From Paludibacteraceae bacterium (lineage in GTDB: Bacteria; Bacteroidota; Bacteroidia; Bacteroidales; Paludibacteraceae), in the NCBI GenBank assembly GCA_017464475.1, contig JAFTZQ010000018.1:85516-149515 (forward strand): 64,000 bases of DNA. Direction: 5' to 3'. This document shows, one piece after another, positions 17,914 through 26,363 of the stretch (the first letter of the stretch is position 1; the number at the start of each line of letters is the position of its first letter). The position numbers and the translations under genes are program-made. The notes beneath the pieces are model-generated. The model did not search any database, was not told the DNA's origin, and saw only the letters and a program-made list of their open reading frames with translations.

Positions 17914-18004
17914 AAAAGTGGCAAAAGTGGCAAAAAAAATGACATGACCGGATTGACCGGATTGACCGTTTCGCCCCAAACGGTCAAAAAGGTCAAAACG
18001 GTCA
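17914..18004. repeat. 9-mer tandem repeats TGGCAAAAG, GACCGGATT, GGTCAAAA
   Basis: Three consecutive families of short tandem repeats, with a 7-bp-arm hairpin in the middle. Confidence 0.8.
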
Positions 18005-18101
18005 GAACAAAAAATTATATACCGGCTTCAACGAATTTTGGATAAGTGTAAACTATTTCAGGAAAGGAAAATCCGCCTATTTTTCATGCAATTATGTTTT
18101 C

Positions 18102-18329
18102 TTACCTTATTGTATCTCGTTGCTCTTTGTGAAGGCGTTTGCGCTCCGCGCGGTTGCGCTTCATCTGTTGGTAATAGACAAAGCCTCTCATCGTCTCATG
18201 TCCTCCGAATCCTTCTTGGAAGGTAATATCTGAAATGCGGTCCAGTTCCGCCTCTTCCTCCCTGCGGAGTTTTATTTCACGACACCAGAAACGAATGTCG
18301 GAGATTAGCCGTTTAGTGTATTTGAACAT
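18102..18329 (-). CDS. Small basic/acidic protein of unknown function
   Basis: 75 residues, rich in Arg, Lys and Glu, with a likely coiled helix at each end. The central stretch ISDITFQEGFGGHETMRGFVYYQQMKR suggests a real protein rather than chance. It starts 5 bp after the aminotransferase stop and would be the last gene of the glycan operon. I do not recognise the family, and a role in glycan assembly is unsupported. Confidence 0.55.
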   Translation of the reverse strand: MFKYTKRLISDIRFWCREIKLRREEEAELDRISDITFQEGFGGHETMRGFVYYQQMKRNRAERKRLHKEQRDTIR

Positions 18330-18333
18330 AGGA

Positions 18334-19455
18334 TTATTTGAATTGATTGATGATTTGTACTACATATTCTAATTGTTCATGTTTTAGACAAGGACTCATA
18401 GGAATAGAAAGTTCTTCGTCCGCCAAGCGCTCCGTAACAGGTAATGACAATTGAGGTATATTCCACGACTCCGACGCATAACATTCTTGCTTATGCGGAG
18501 CAATCGGGTAATGGATTACTGTTCCTATGCCATTTTGTTCTAAATAATCATGCAACGCGTCTCGTTTCCCATCTGTAACCAAAATCGGAAACAGATGGTA
18601 CACATTTTGCTCATGTGGCAATAGTTTGGGTAGAGTAATTAGCGGATTAGAAATGTGATTGTAGTAATAATCTGCCGCTTGTTGACGCAAAGCAATATCT
18701 TCATCTAAATGACGCAGTTTGACATCCAATATAGCTGCTTGTATCTCATCCAAGCGGCTATTTCTGCCAGTATATTTGAATACATATTTTCGCTGGCTAC
18801 CATAGTTCGCCAATGCATGTATTGCGTCTGCGAGTTCTTTGTTATTTGTCGTTACAGTTCCTGCGTCCCCCAACGCACCGAGGTTTTTCCCGGGGTAGAA
18901 CGAGTGCCCAGCTGCGTCACCGATAGAACCTGTACGTTTTCCATCCCAGATGCATCCATGTGCTTGTGCATTATCTTCAATTAATCGCAAGTTATATTTT
19001 TCGCAAAGTTCTGCTATTTTCTCCGTCATGGCACACCGACCATACAAATGCACAATAAGGATAGATTTTGTGCGAGAAGTAACGGCAGCTTCGATTTTGG
19101 TATCATCTATCTCTAATGTGTCCGGATTAGGTTCTACAAGCACAGGCTTTAATCCATTTTCAGTAATGGCAAGAATAGAAGCTATATAGGTGTTAGCAGG
19201 GACGATTACTTCGTCTCCCGACTGCATTACACCTAATTCTATGTATGCTCTGTAAATCCAAATGAGTGCGTCTAAGCCATTCGCACAGCCAATGCAGTAC
19301 TTCGTGCCAATATAATCGGCATAGTGTTGTTCAAAGGATTCATTTTCTTCGCCTTGCAGATACCAGCCGCTATCAATCACACGAAGTGCAGCTTCATGTA
19401 TCTCATCTGCGTATTTGGCAGTAATGTCTTTAAGTGACAAAAAAGGAACGTTCAT
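18334..19455 (-). CDS. Sugar 3-aminotransferase (DegT/DnrJ/EryC1 family, FdtB/QdtB-like)
   Basis: A 373-residue PLP enzyme. The catalytic Lys is in [16 protein letters not shown] (about 186). [25 protein letters not shown] and IEDNAQAHG are family hallmarks. With the FdtA-like 3,4-ketoisomerase three genes upstream it should aminate dTDP-3-keto-6-deoxyhexose, giving dTDP-Fuc3N or dTDP-Qui3N for a surface glycan. No acetyltransferase or RmlAB genes are in the window. It overlaps the upstream GT2 gene by 4 bp. Confidence 0.9.
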   Translation of the reverse strand: MNVPFLSLKDITAKYADEIHEAALRVIDSGWYLQGEENESFEQHYADYIGTKYCIGCANGLDALIWIYRAYIELGVMQSGDEVIVPANTYIASILAITENGLKPVLVEPNPDTLEIDDTKIEAAVTSRTKSILIVHLYGRCAMTEKIAELCEKYNLRLIEDNAQAHGCIWDGKRTGSIGDAAGHSFYPGKNLGALGDAGTVTTNNKELADAIHALANYGSQRKYVFKYTGRNSRLDEIQAAILDVKLRHLDEDIALRQQAADYYYNHISNPLITLPKLLPHEQNVYHLFPILVTDGKRDALHDYLEQNGIGTVIHYPIAPHKQECYASESWNIPQLSLPVTERLADEELSIPMSPCLKHEQLEYVVQIINQFK

Positions 19456-20411
19456 AGTCTTCTACGTTTTGATTGAATCCAACGAAATAATTTGAATGTT
19501 ATATAATTTGATGCCATACGCTTTGCCCAGCAATTTGTTTTGTCTTTCTTCGCGAACTCATGCGCGGATTTGTAGTCATTGTTGCGATAAGCAGCATGCA
19601 AAGCATTATGGTAACCTATATAATCGAAGTAAGGTCCATCTTGAAATGGTCCCCATTCCGGAAATAATGTATATAAATACTCCGTCATTTCTTTATCTTG
19701 TTGCGCCCTCTTGATTATCTTTTCATAATCGGATGTTCGTGTGATGGATTCTTGACCGATACGGTAAGTAAATGTAGAAATTGGGAGGTAACAGAGATCT
19801 CCATGCGCCGTTAAGATTAGCAATGAAGGCCAATCTTCGCGTGGGAATGCTAATCTCATAAAATCTCTAACAGGAATATATTTATCAAATGCCTCTCTAC
19901 GAATACACAATGAGCCTCCTCCGACGTGATCTTTTCCAGACAATAGTTCTTTTTGAATTCGTCCTTCTGCAGGTCTTATGCCTGTTGTTTCACATGTATT
20001 ATAAAGTATTTTTCCTGACTTTTCATATAATGTATCATAATCAGTTACACTCACTACGCATTCAGGGTGTTGTTCCATGAAATCTGCTTGGAGTTGAATC
20101 TTATCCGGATTACTCCAATAATCATCCCCTGCACAATCAATGAAGTACTTTCCTCTCGAATGAAGGATGCAATTCACCCAATTTGCGGTTATACCGAGAT
20201 TATGATCTTGAGGAGCAAGACGCACATTAGAGAATTTTTGTGCGTATTCCTCACAAATCACACGTGTACCATCTGTTCCAAAATCTTCACCTATAATCAC
20301 CTCAAATGGATAATCCGTCTGTTGTTCCATAATACTATCTAATGCTTGACGGATATATGTTTCTTGATTATATGTTACGATAATAACGGATATGAGAGGT
20401 TTTATTTCCAT
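19452..20411 (-). CDS. Family 2 glycosyltransferase
   Basis: 319 residues, GT-A fold. N-terminal [44 protein letters not shown] is the nucleotide-sugar binding half, and the DxD-like motif DCAGDDYW lies near residue 95. No membrane segment is predicted, so it is a peripheral cytoplasmic enzyme adding one sugar to the lipid-linked glycan. Donor and acceptor cannot be read. AT-rich, tightly packed in the operon. Confidence 0.9.
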   Translation of the reverse strand: MEIKPLISVIIVTYNQETYIRQALDSIMEQQTDYPFEVIIGEDFGTDGTRVICEEYAQKFSNVRLAPQDHNLGITANWVNCILHSRGKYFIDCAGDDYWSNPDKIQLQADFMEQHPECVVSVTDYDTLYEKSGKILYNTCETTGIRPAEGRIQKELLSGKDHVGGGSLCIRREAFDKYIPVRDFMRLAFPREDWPSLLILTAHGDLCYLPISTFTYRIGQESITRTSDYEKIIKRAQQDKEMTEYLYTLFPEWGPFQDGPYFDYIGYHNALHAAYRNNDYKSAHEFAKKDKTNCWAKRMASNYITFKLFRWIQSKRRRL

Positions 20412-20413
20412 AG

Positions 20414-21649
20414 CTACTTTCTCCCTAAAAATTCATCTAAAAATCTCTGCTCAGATTCTTCTATACTCTCAATAGTAAGGATATTACGCGGAGCAGTTAG
20501 GATTGCATACCCAAACTTATCTCTATCCCCATCATCAATATACTCTCCATAATGCACACCGGCTTTGAGACCGTCATGTTTCTCAAATAGCACATGGATA
20601 CGGGAATCTAAAAACTTTGTAATATCTGTTTCTTTAACAGAATCGGAATTAGCAGGAATGTCATATCCGAACCACATACTCGACATCGTCCCATTTAGGT
20701 AATTACCCGGCTCTATCTTGCCGCCGTGCAACATGTCTACATAATCACGCAGATAATCATGCCCGCTTGCAGCAGAAACGGTATGTGAGCAAATAAATCC
20801 ACTACTACGAGCCCCCATCTCAACCGGAGTAAAAGAGCCATCCTCTTTCATTATTATCTCAAGATGTCCAAACATAGAGTGGAGTCCTAACGCCTTATAG
20901 CATCGGATACCAAATTCCGCTATTCGATTCCACGTTACATCATCATATTTTCGAGAATTCCAATGGTGCTTCACAGTCACGTGATTTGTAGGTGCATTAA
21001 CAGAATGATATTGAATGGAGCTACCATAGCAGTTAACATTCCCAAAACTATCACCCAGCATGTCCACCGTAAACTCTTCCCCTTCAACAAACTCTTCTAC
21101 CAAGCTCAAGTGGTTAAAGCTGGTTTCTTTTGCAAGAATTAATGCATCTTTTATCTCTTTGCACGAGCGGCCTTTCTCCAAAATAGTGATTCCTCTTGAA
21201 CTAGCAGCGACATCGGGTTTGCAGATGAGTTTCATCTTTTGAGACAATGCATATATCTCATCTATTGTGATTTCTGTATCCAGTTTAGAGAGTCGATTAA
21301 ATAGTCCCGCTTTCTCCCACGCATCGCGCATCTCTTCTTTCTTTAATACATAGTTGAATTTCTCCGGCATTGTTTTATTGCCACACCATGCATTGATAGC
21401 ATTCACAGTAGGAGCCGCCAAATCAATACTGGATAAGGCTCCATCAACTTTACCTTTAAGTCCAAGTTCTTCTAGATGGGCGATGATACCGTTTGCGTCT
21501 TTCACGTCCATCTGTATGAACATATCGCAATCAAAGTTAGCATGTTCTCGCCATGATACAGCGATTACTTTGTAACCAAATTCACGAAGTTTGCACACCT
21601 GCCCCCAGAGCAGTTGATTATCGCCTAATAATACAAAATATTCTTTCAT
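20414..21649 (-). CDS. ATP-grasp ligase of a surface-glycan cluster
   Basis: 411 residues. A Rossmann-like preATP-grasp domain (EYFVLLGDNQLLWGQVCKLREFGYKVIAVS) is followed by the ATP-grasp core: KPDVAASSRGITIL (near 145), VEEFVEGEEFTVDML, and the metal-binding end MFGHLEIIMKEDGSFTPVEMGARSSGF. Such enzymes form amide or ester bonds from a carboxylate via acyl-phosphate. In this context it likely attaches an amino acid or other carboxylate to an amino sugar. It overlaps the FdtA-like gene by 4 bp. Confidence 0.85.
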   Translation of the reverse strand: MKEYFVLLGDNQLLWGQVCKLREFGYKVIAVSWREHANFDCDMFIQMDVKDANGIIAHLEELGLKGKVDGALSSIDLAAPTVNAINAWCGNKTMPEKFNYVLKKEEMRDAWEKAGLFNRLSKLDTEITIDEIYALSQKMKLICKPDVAASSRGITILEKGRSCKEIKDALILAKETSFNHLSLVEEFVEGEEFTVDMLGDSFGNVNCYGSSIQYHSVNAPTNHVTVKHHWNSRKYDDVTWNRIAEFGIRCYKALGLHSMFGHLEIIMKEDGSFTPVEMGARSSGFICSHTVSAASGHDYLRDYVDMLHGGKIEPGNYLNGTMSSMWFGYDIPANSDSVKETDITKFLDSRIHVLFEKHDGLKAGVHYGEYIDDGDRDKFGYAILTAPRNILTIESIEESEQRFLDEFLGRK

Positions 21650-22059
21650 TGCTTGTGTTTCTTAAATTCTTTATAATTCCGGATATAATCATCCTCTTTA
21701 TAATGTTCGCTTGCTAAGCACAAAAGAACTGCTCCAGACGAAAAATCATCTAGTACACGCCATATTCCAGGCACAATTAATAATCCTTGGTAAGGTCGAT
21801 TGAGAGTGTATGATTTCTTGCTAGTCCCATCGTCAAGCGTTATTGTAAACGAGCCATTAGCAGCAATAATCAGTTGCTGCAGCTCTTTATGTGCGTGTGC
21901 ACCACGGCTTTCGCCGCCAGGCACATCGTAAAGATAGTACACTCGCTTGGCGTCAAAAGGAATATCCTGCTTCCCTTCAATAACCGTGAGATTTCCTCGC
22001 CTGTCCGATATTTTTCGCAAATCAATCAGTTTGCAATCTGCTATTGTTGTTTCTTTCAT
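21646..22059 (-). CDS. dTDP-4-keto-6-deoxyglucose 3,4-ketoisomerase (FdtA/WxcM-like cupin)
   Basis: 137 residues, one cupin barrel. DRRGNLTVIEG, VYYLYDVPGGESRGAHAHK (the His pair of the active site) and LIVPGIWRVLDDFSSGAVLLCLAS are typical of FdtA/QdtA. It shifts the keto group from C4 to C3 before amination by the DegT-type enzyme of this operon. FdtA and QdtA differ in C4 stereochemistry and cannot be told apart by eye, so the final sugar (Fuc3N or Qui3N) is open. Confidence 0.9.
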   Translation of the reverse strand: MKETTIADCKLIDLRKISDRRGNLTVIEGKQDIPFDAKRVYYLYDVPGGESRGAHAHKELQQLIIAANGSFTITLDDGTSKKSYTLNRPYQGLLIVPGIWRVLDDFSSGAVLLCLASEHYKEDDYIRNYKEFKKHKQ

Positions 22060-22060
22060 A

Positions 22061-23077
22061 TTATCTAATTGCTAATTTATATAAAACCCGCCACGAAAAT
22101 GTACTCTTCCATCCCCAAAATCGTATAGGGATAAGCCATAATATGATTGCATTCACGCGCAACCAATTTTTTATTCCATATTTATTGTCGAACACTCTAT
22201 ATATAAACATATCATCATTCTTAAAAAACTCTATGAGAGAATCGGTTACTTTTACTTGTTTCCAAGCCATTTTCGCTAATGACCATATGCAATTATAATA
22301 TTTCTCAATAATTGTCATTGACAGATGGGGCAAATAACGTATTCCTTGTAGTCCTGAAGTTGCGATAATAGACCAATCGTTTGATTTCGTTGTATGGCTA
22401 AAACTTGTTGGGTTCTGTACATAAACAAAATCCGCGCAGTTCAATAATCCCACCTTTCCGTCACCTAGATACCGGAATGTAATATCTACATCATCATATG
22501 ATTTCCCATCAAGTTTTATTGATAAAGATTTTTCCAAATAACTACGTCTCATGCAGCATGAGGAATTAGGGATGTAGCCTATACGTAAGATAAATTCCTT
22601 TGCCGTTACAATCGGATTTTGGTTAAATAATGCGTTATCTATAACAATTTCTCCTTGCTTAATATCATTACTAGGTGCTATCTTGTAATTTTGTACACAT
22701 AATGAACAGTCTGGATTATTTTCCAAAATATCTACCTGTTTTTGAAAAATGCTATCTCCTTCAAAGAAATCATCCCCGTCTATGTGGATAATATATTTCC
22801 CAGTCGCCTTCTTCAACCCATTTATTCTATTATACCCGGCTCTTTCAAAAGTATAGTGAGTTCTAAATTCATCTGTATCACAGTAAGTGGATATAACGTT
22901 ACCAGCATATTCAACCTCAAGCATATCGCGTGTCCCATCGGAAGAACGATCATCACTAACAATCACTTCTACTGGGAATGATGTTCTCTGTCGAAGCACA
23001 CTATCAATACATCGTCTCAAGTCTTCTTTTTGATTATGCGAGATAATGATTATACTAAGTAACGGCTGATGCTTCAT
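22061..23077 (-). CDS. Family 2 glycosyltransferase
   Basis: 338 residues from ATG 23077 (MKHQPLLSIII); the longer frame starts at TTG. The GT-A N-terminus reads LLSIIIISHNQKEDLRRCIDSVL and the DxD motif is IHIDGDDFFEGD near 105. The C-terminal part (ILWLIPIRFWGW) may touch the membrane. It overlaps the LicD gene by 4 bp. The DNA is among the most AT-rich in the window. Confidence 0.9.
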   Translation of the reverse strand: MKHQPLLSIIIISHNQKEDLRRCIDSVLRQRTSFPVEVIVSDDRSSDGTRDMLEVEYAGNVISTYCDTDEFRTHYTFERAGYNRINGLKKATGKYIIHIDGDDFFEGDSIFQKQVDILENNPDCSLCVQNYKIAPSNDIKQGEIVIDNALFNQNPIVTAKEFILRIGYIPNSSCCMRRSYLEKSLSIKLDGKSYDDVDITFRYLGDGKVGLLNCADFVYVQNPTSFSHTTKSNDWSIIATSGLQGIRYLPHLSMTIIEKYYNCIWSLAKMAWKQVKVTDSLIEFFKNDDMFIYRVFDNKYGIKNWLRVNAIILWLIPIRFWGWKSTFSWRVLYKLAIR

Positions 23078-23997
23078 AATATATTCCAATTATTATTCCA
23101 TTCTTTAAATTTATCAATTATCATACGCCATTCTTTTCTTATACTGAACTGATATGTATATGCCTTTTTTAATTTCTTCACTATCGGTTTTAATTCTTCA
23201 TCACTCAACCGCTTGTTACAGTTTACATATAAGTATGTATGTCCCGAAGTTCTTTCGTCTACTGGAGGTGGTGTCATATAGTCACCATAATATTGTTGTA
23301 GATATACATCATATTGAGTAGGGACGACATATTTCTTTCCCTCAAACTCCTTCTCCACACCATTCCCAAATACGTCCCATTTAAATAATCCCCTATTAAC
23401 ATACGAAGTATGAAAATCTCGTACATACTCTGTCTTAATATCTTGATATTGGCTAGCAATAGCATCACATTTTGCTAATTTCTTATCAATCGGGTACAAC
23501 ATTCTCCCTATTTTCCTAAGTATCCATTTTAAAAAGAACTTTTTGGGAAGTGCATACATATAGTATCTTGAATAACCTCCAAATAATATATTTTTTACAG
23601 GAGTTATCATTTTTTCATCTTCTTGAACACTAGGCACATTGTCTAAGGGTGTTATATCCACATATATTCCCCCTACGTATAGCGGATCTATACGCTCAAT
23701 TAGTGTTGTTTTTTTGCTTTCTACCTTTGCAAAATCGTAATGATAATTGCTAGTTATTCCATAAAACGATAGTTGATAGTCTCTTGTGAATAACTTATCT
23801 CGGTTCTGTATTAAATAATCATAGTCCTTTCTGGGCATTACTAAATCTATATCATCATCCCATGGGATAAATCCTTGATGCCGAATTGCGCCTAAAACGG
23901 AACCATACCCCAAATAATATTTTAGATTATTTTTCTTACAGATATCTACTATTTCATCTAGTATATCTATCAGGACTTCTTTGTATTTATCTTCCAT
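23074..23997 (-). CDS. LicD-family phosphotransferase
   Basis: 307 residues. The signature YYLGYGSVLGAIRHQGFIPWDDDIDLVMPRKDY (about 27-59) is the nucleotidyltransferase-fold active site of LicD, with the DDDID metal triad. LicD proteins transfer a phospho-alcohol (phosphocholine and related groups) from a CDP-activated donor to a glycan. The upstream fusion protein carries a cytidylyltransferase domain, which could supply that donor. AT-rich. Confidence 0.92.
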   Translation of the reverse strand: MEDKYKEVLIDILDEIVDICKKNNLKYYLGYGSVLGAIRHQGFIPWDDDIDLVMPRKDYDYLIQNRDKLFTRDYQLSFYGITSNYHYDFAKVESKKTTLIERIDPLYVGGIYVDITPLDNVPSVQEDEKMITPVKNILFGGYSRYYMYALPKKFFLKWILRKIGRMLYPIDKKLAKCDAIASQYQDIKTEYVRDFHTSYVNRGLFKWDVFGNGVEKEFEGKKYVVPTQYDVYLQQYYGDYMTPPPVDERTSGHTYLYVNCNKRLSDEELKPIVKKLKKAYTYQFSIRKEWRMIIDKFKEWNNNWNIL

Positions 23998-24009
23998 TGC
24001 ATATATTAT

Positions 24010-25491
24010 TTAGTTATCTCTTAATCTTGTTAGAGTTTCGTTTATCAGCGTGCTGCTGGTGCCTTTGGTATAGGGGAAATAGACTACTTTGGCTCCGACG
24101 GAAGCGAGGTCGGACTCTATCTTGTTCCATTTGTCCGTGCCTTTCCAGTCGTCGCCGACAAACATGACGTCAAAATGGTATTTTTTCCATGCCCCTAATT
24201 TGTCCATGTTCTCTTGTGTTACCACCTCATCGACGTACTTGATTGCACCCACAATCTCTTTGCGCTCCTCAAAGGGAATAACAGACCGCTTGCCTTTGTA
24301 CTCCACGAGGTCGTCAGTAGAAACTCCCACGATGAGGTAGTCGCATTGCGCTTTTGCCTTACGCAGCAAGTTGAGGTGTCCGATATGGAAAAGGTCATAG
24401 ACGCCTGTGGTATAACCGATCATAAGCGGCTCGTACATATAGAGGAACTGCTCCAGACAATAGAGTTGCCATTTCTGGTTTCCCGTAAGCGCAGACATGT
24501 CTATGTCACGGCGGAACTCCGGTCGTGTCGGTCCCTGCCAATCCTTGAAATACTCATCCACGGGGCGTGGCATAGGCGTTTTGTTGGGGACAGGTATCTC
24601 CGGATACTTGGTATGCATCAGTTCACGTATCAGATATTTGGGTTCGCCGTTTCGCACACGGTGCAAATCCAAGGGGTCAGCCATACGGAGTTTGGAATAG
24701 GGATCCGTATAAGGAATCTCCGCCGCTCCGAAGGCACTATAATATGAAGACGAGGACTCTATGCTGAACACATTGTCCATAAAGTCCATGAAGTCAAACT
24801 TACCGTCCTTTTGGAAACGTTCAAACAGATAGTGCATGCTTACCGGCTCTTTGAGGACCAAAGCCGGGTCTAAGAAGGTATAGCGTTTCTCGAATTCATC
24901 TATTGTCCAATCCTTGGCTAATAGTTTGTCCATGCCACCAAAGATAAGATCGCTACTTTCGCCCACTATCATATGGGTCACGCCATCATCCTTGGCTTGC
25001 ATGGCAGCCTGATAGAGTTGTGGTTCTATACTATGAACCGGTGCATTGCGATGCTTCATCACAATAGGCAGATACTTCTCCACCGTCTCCCAATTAATAT
25101 CCACATAATGCAGATGGAGACCATAGTAATTGGCATAATATTCCGCACGTGAGAGTTCCTCTTTCATGAACTCGCCACCCAAGAAACGGAATGTATATGC
25201 CTCCTGACCTCGCATGTACGAAGCGAGGATAGCCGAATCCATTCCGCCTGAAAGGCAAATACCAAGTTTCTCTCCTTTGAGCGAATCAAATACTTTTTGA
25301 ATCTCCCTGTCTATATCTTCTGCTGTATGCACATAAGTGAGTTGCGACTCATCGGGTTGGGGAATATTGAATGTTTTTAACCCCTCATAGAAGTTTGTAT
25401 TCTCCTTTTCTATATAACGAAAAGCGAGATACGAACTCATGCAAAATTGTTTGTCTATCATCTTTTTGATATTTAAATTGGTCATGCACAT
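24010..25491 (-). CDS. PP-loop (asparagine-synthase-like) / TagD-like cytidylyltransferase fusion
   Basis: 493 residues. About 75-300 is an asparagine-synthase-type PP-loop domain: LGICLSGGMDSAIL binds ATP and VGESSDLIFGGMD follows. The N-terminal glutaminase domain of true asparagine synthases is absent; only about 70 residues precede the PP-loop. From about 360 to the end is a TagD/CCT-type cytidylyltransferase: GVYDLFHIGHLNLLRKAK (HxGH), DYLIVGVSTDDL, VMFVGDDWKGT and the C-terminal TKGTSSTLIN. It probably makes a CDP-alcohol, with an amide- or adenylate-forming step by the other half. Alternative start: ATG 25461 (MIDKQFCMSS). First gene of the operon; less AT-rich than those after it. Confidence 0.85.
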   Translation of the reverse strand: MCMTNLNIKKMIDKQFCMSSYLAFRYIEKENTNFYEGLKTFNIPQPDESQLTYVHTAEDIDREIQKVFDSLKGEKLGICLSGGMDSAILASYMRGQEAYTFRFLGGEFMKEELSRAEYYANYYGLHLHYVDINWETVEKYLPIVMKHRNAPVHSIEPQLYQAAMQAKDDGVTHMIVGESSDLIFGGMDKLLAKDWTIDEFEKRYTFLDPALVLKEPVSMHYLFERFQKDGKFDFMDFMDNVFSIESSSSYYSAFGAAEIPYTDPYSKLRMADPLDLHRVRNGEPKYLIRELMHTKYPEIPVPNKTPMPRPVDEYFKDWQGPTRPEFRRDIDMSALTGNQKWQLYCLEQFLYMYEPLMIGYTTGVYDLFHIGHLNLLRKAKAQCDYLIVGVSTDDLVEYKGKRSVIPFEERKEIVGAIKYVDEVVTQENMDKLGAWKKYHFDVMFVGDDWKGTDKWNKIESDLASVGAKVVYFPYTKGTSSTLINETLTRLRDN

Positions 25492-25501
25492 TCTGTGTCA
25501 G

Positions 25502-25517
25502 CCGATACAAGTATCGG
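25502..25517. promoter_or_regulatory. Perfect inverted repeat before the glycan operon
   Basis: CCGATACAAGTATCGG: 7-bp arms, 2-bp centre, ending 11 bp before the first possible start codon of the fusion gene. It could be an operator or a start-proximal RNA hairpin. Confidence 0.5.
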
Positions 25518-25718
25518 AGGACGCTAATTCTATTTTATTATTTCCTTTCATTTACACTCTATTTACCCTTCTTGTCTCGTGACCATCTCACGATCATCGT
25601 GCACGTCTTTGATGGGTGTTTGATGTTTTGCTGAATAAGTTCCAGCGGACTATGGAATTGTTCTGATTCGTTCTTTCTTAAGTCGTTCTCGGGACATGAT
25701 CCCGTGATGGTCCTGTTC

Positions 25719-25828
25719 TTATCCGTATATCCATACGGAACGATTATTACTTATCCGTATATCCATACGGAACGATTATTACTTATCCGTATATCCATAC
25801 GGAACGATTATTACTTATCCGTATATTA
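25719..25828. repeat. 32-bp tandem repeat, three perfect copies plus a partial fourth
   Basis: Each unit contains CCGTATATCCATACGG, a 6-bp-arm hairpin, followed by an AACGATTATTACTTAT spacer. The units are identical, which points to recent expansion. Within the operon leader they would form an array of identical RNA hairpins. Confidence 0.9.
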
Positions 25829-25851
25829 CCAACAAATAAAGACAATTATAC

Positions 25852-25907
25852 AAAAAAATCCCATCTTAACAGTTCTCCGGCGTTTGCCAGATCGTTGTTA
25901 AGATGGG
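25852..25907 (-). terminator. Intrinsic terminator/attenuator in the operon leader
   Basis: Minus strand: CCCATCTTAAC, 26-nt loop, GTTAAGATGGG (perfect 11-bp stem), then A and seven T. It lies about 350 nt into the leader and about 400 nt before the first gene, so it must be read through for expression. Confidence 0.75.
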
Positions 25908-26262
25908 AATATATAACTGCTTAAACGTAAAGTTAATTGAGGCAGGTGGTTCCAAACATCAAAAAACGCGGATCTCTTCTCTTGCTTATCCGCTCATTGA
26001 GGTCCTAGGAAAACCCGTATATCCGAATAAGCAATGCAGAAACCCACGCCGTGTATATACGCACACGCACGCACCAAAATCTATGGTACGCACGGGTATA
26101 GATACACCCATGGGCATCTACCACTACTTGTTTTTTAGATATACTGACTTTTGAAATTTCCTAGGTTCCAATGAGTCAAAAACAAGCGTTAGTAAACGCC
26201 ATTAAATATGTCTGCTCCCTCACTCCGAAATATCATGCAGACATCCCAGCGTGAGTTTGCGG

Positions 26263-26317
26263 GTGCAAAGGTAGTAATAATTTTTGAAATACACAAAAAA
26301 AATCTTTATTTTCTTGC
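26263..26317. repeat. 55-bp perfect direct repeat, left copy
   Basis: Identical to 27680-27734. The two copies flank the AbiE cassette and each carries a complete minus-strand promoter. Similarity stops abruptly at both ends. Confidence 0.95.
26266..26297 (-). promoter_or_regulatory. Promoter of the glycan operon
   Basis: TTTG (26297-26294), a 20-nt spacer and TACCTTTG (26273-26266). It lies wholly inside the 55-bp sequence repeated upstream of abiEi. Confidence 0.7.
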
Positions 26318-26363
26318 AGATTTTTTTTTATAAATGGGTCATTAACGCTTTTTCTTGTCTCGG

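Larger units (their letters stand above)
17634..18101. other. Repeat-rich intergenic region
   Basis: 468 bp without a credible gene. It contains ACGAGACAT-like 9-10-mers (17706-17737), a copy of the GAGCAGCGCGACGTC element (17821-17880), three TGGCAAAAG repeats (17914-17938), two GACCGGATT repeats, and a hairpin ACCGTTT/AAACGGT (17965-17984) followed by GGTCAAAA repeats. Accumulated repeats suggest a scar of past insertions. Confidence 0.75.
25492..26363. other. Long leader region of the glycan operon
   Basis: 872 bp without a credible gene. Read on the minus strand from the promoter at 26266 it holds a hairpin TTGCTTATYCG (26033-25982), an attenuator-like terminator (25907-25852), three and a half 32-bp hairpin repeats (25828-25719), further small palindromes and a perfect inverted repeat just before the first gene. 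No UpxY-type antiterminator gene is nearby. Confidence 0.75.

Noticed and set aside
17634-18101. tRNA or other structured RNA gene in the gap
   Set aside because: No cloverleaf with a TTC-type loop could be found on either strand; only short repeats and one hairpin are seen.
25719-25828. CRISPR array
   Set aside because: Units are identical and contiguous with no unique spacers, and no cas gene is present.
25704-25901. 65-codon frame over the 32-bp repeats
   Set aside because: It merely reads the tandem repeat; 32 bp is not a multiple of 3 and the peptide has no continuity.
26004-26165. Invertible promoter segment flanked by CCTAGGAAA/TTTCCTAGG
   Set aside because: The repeats are 9 bp and largely self-palindromic (CCTAGG), no promoter lies between them, and no recombinase gene is near.
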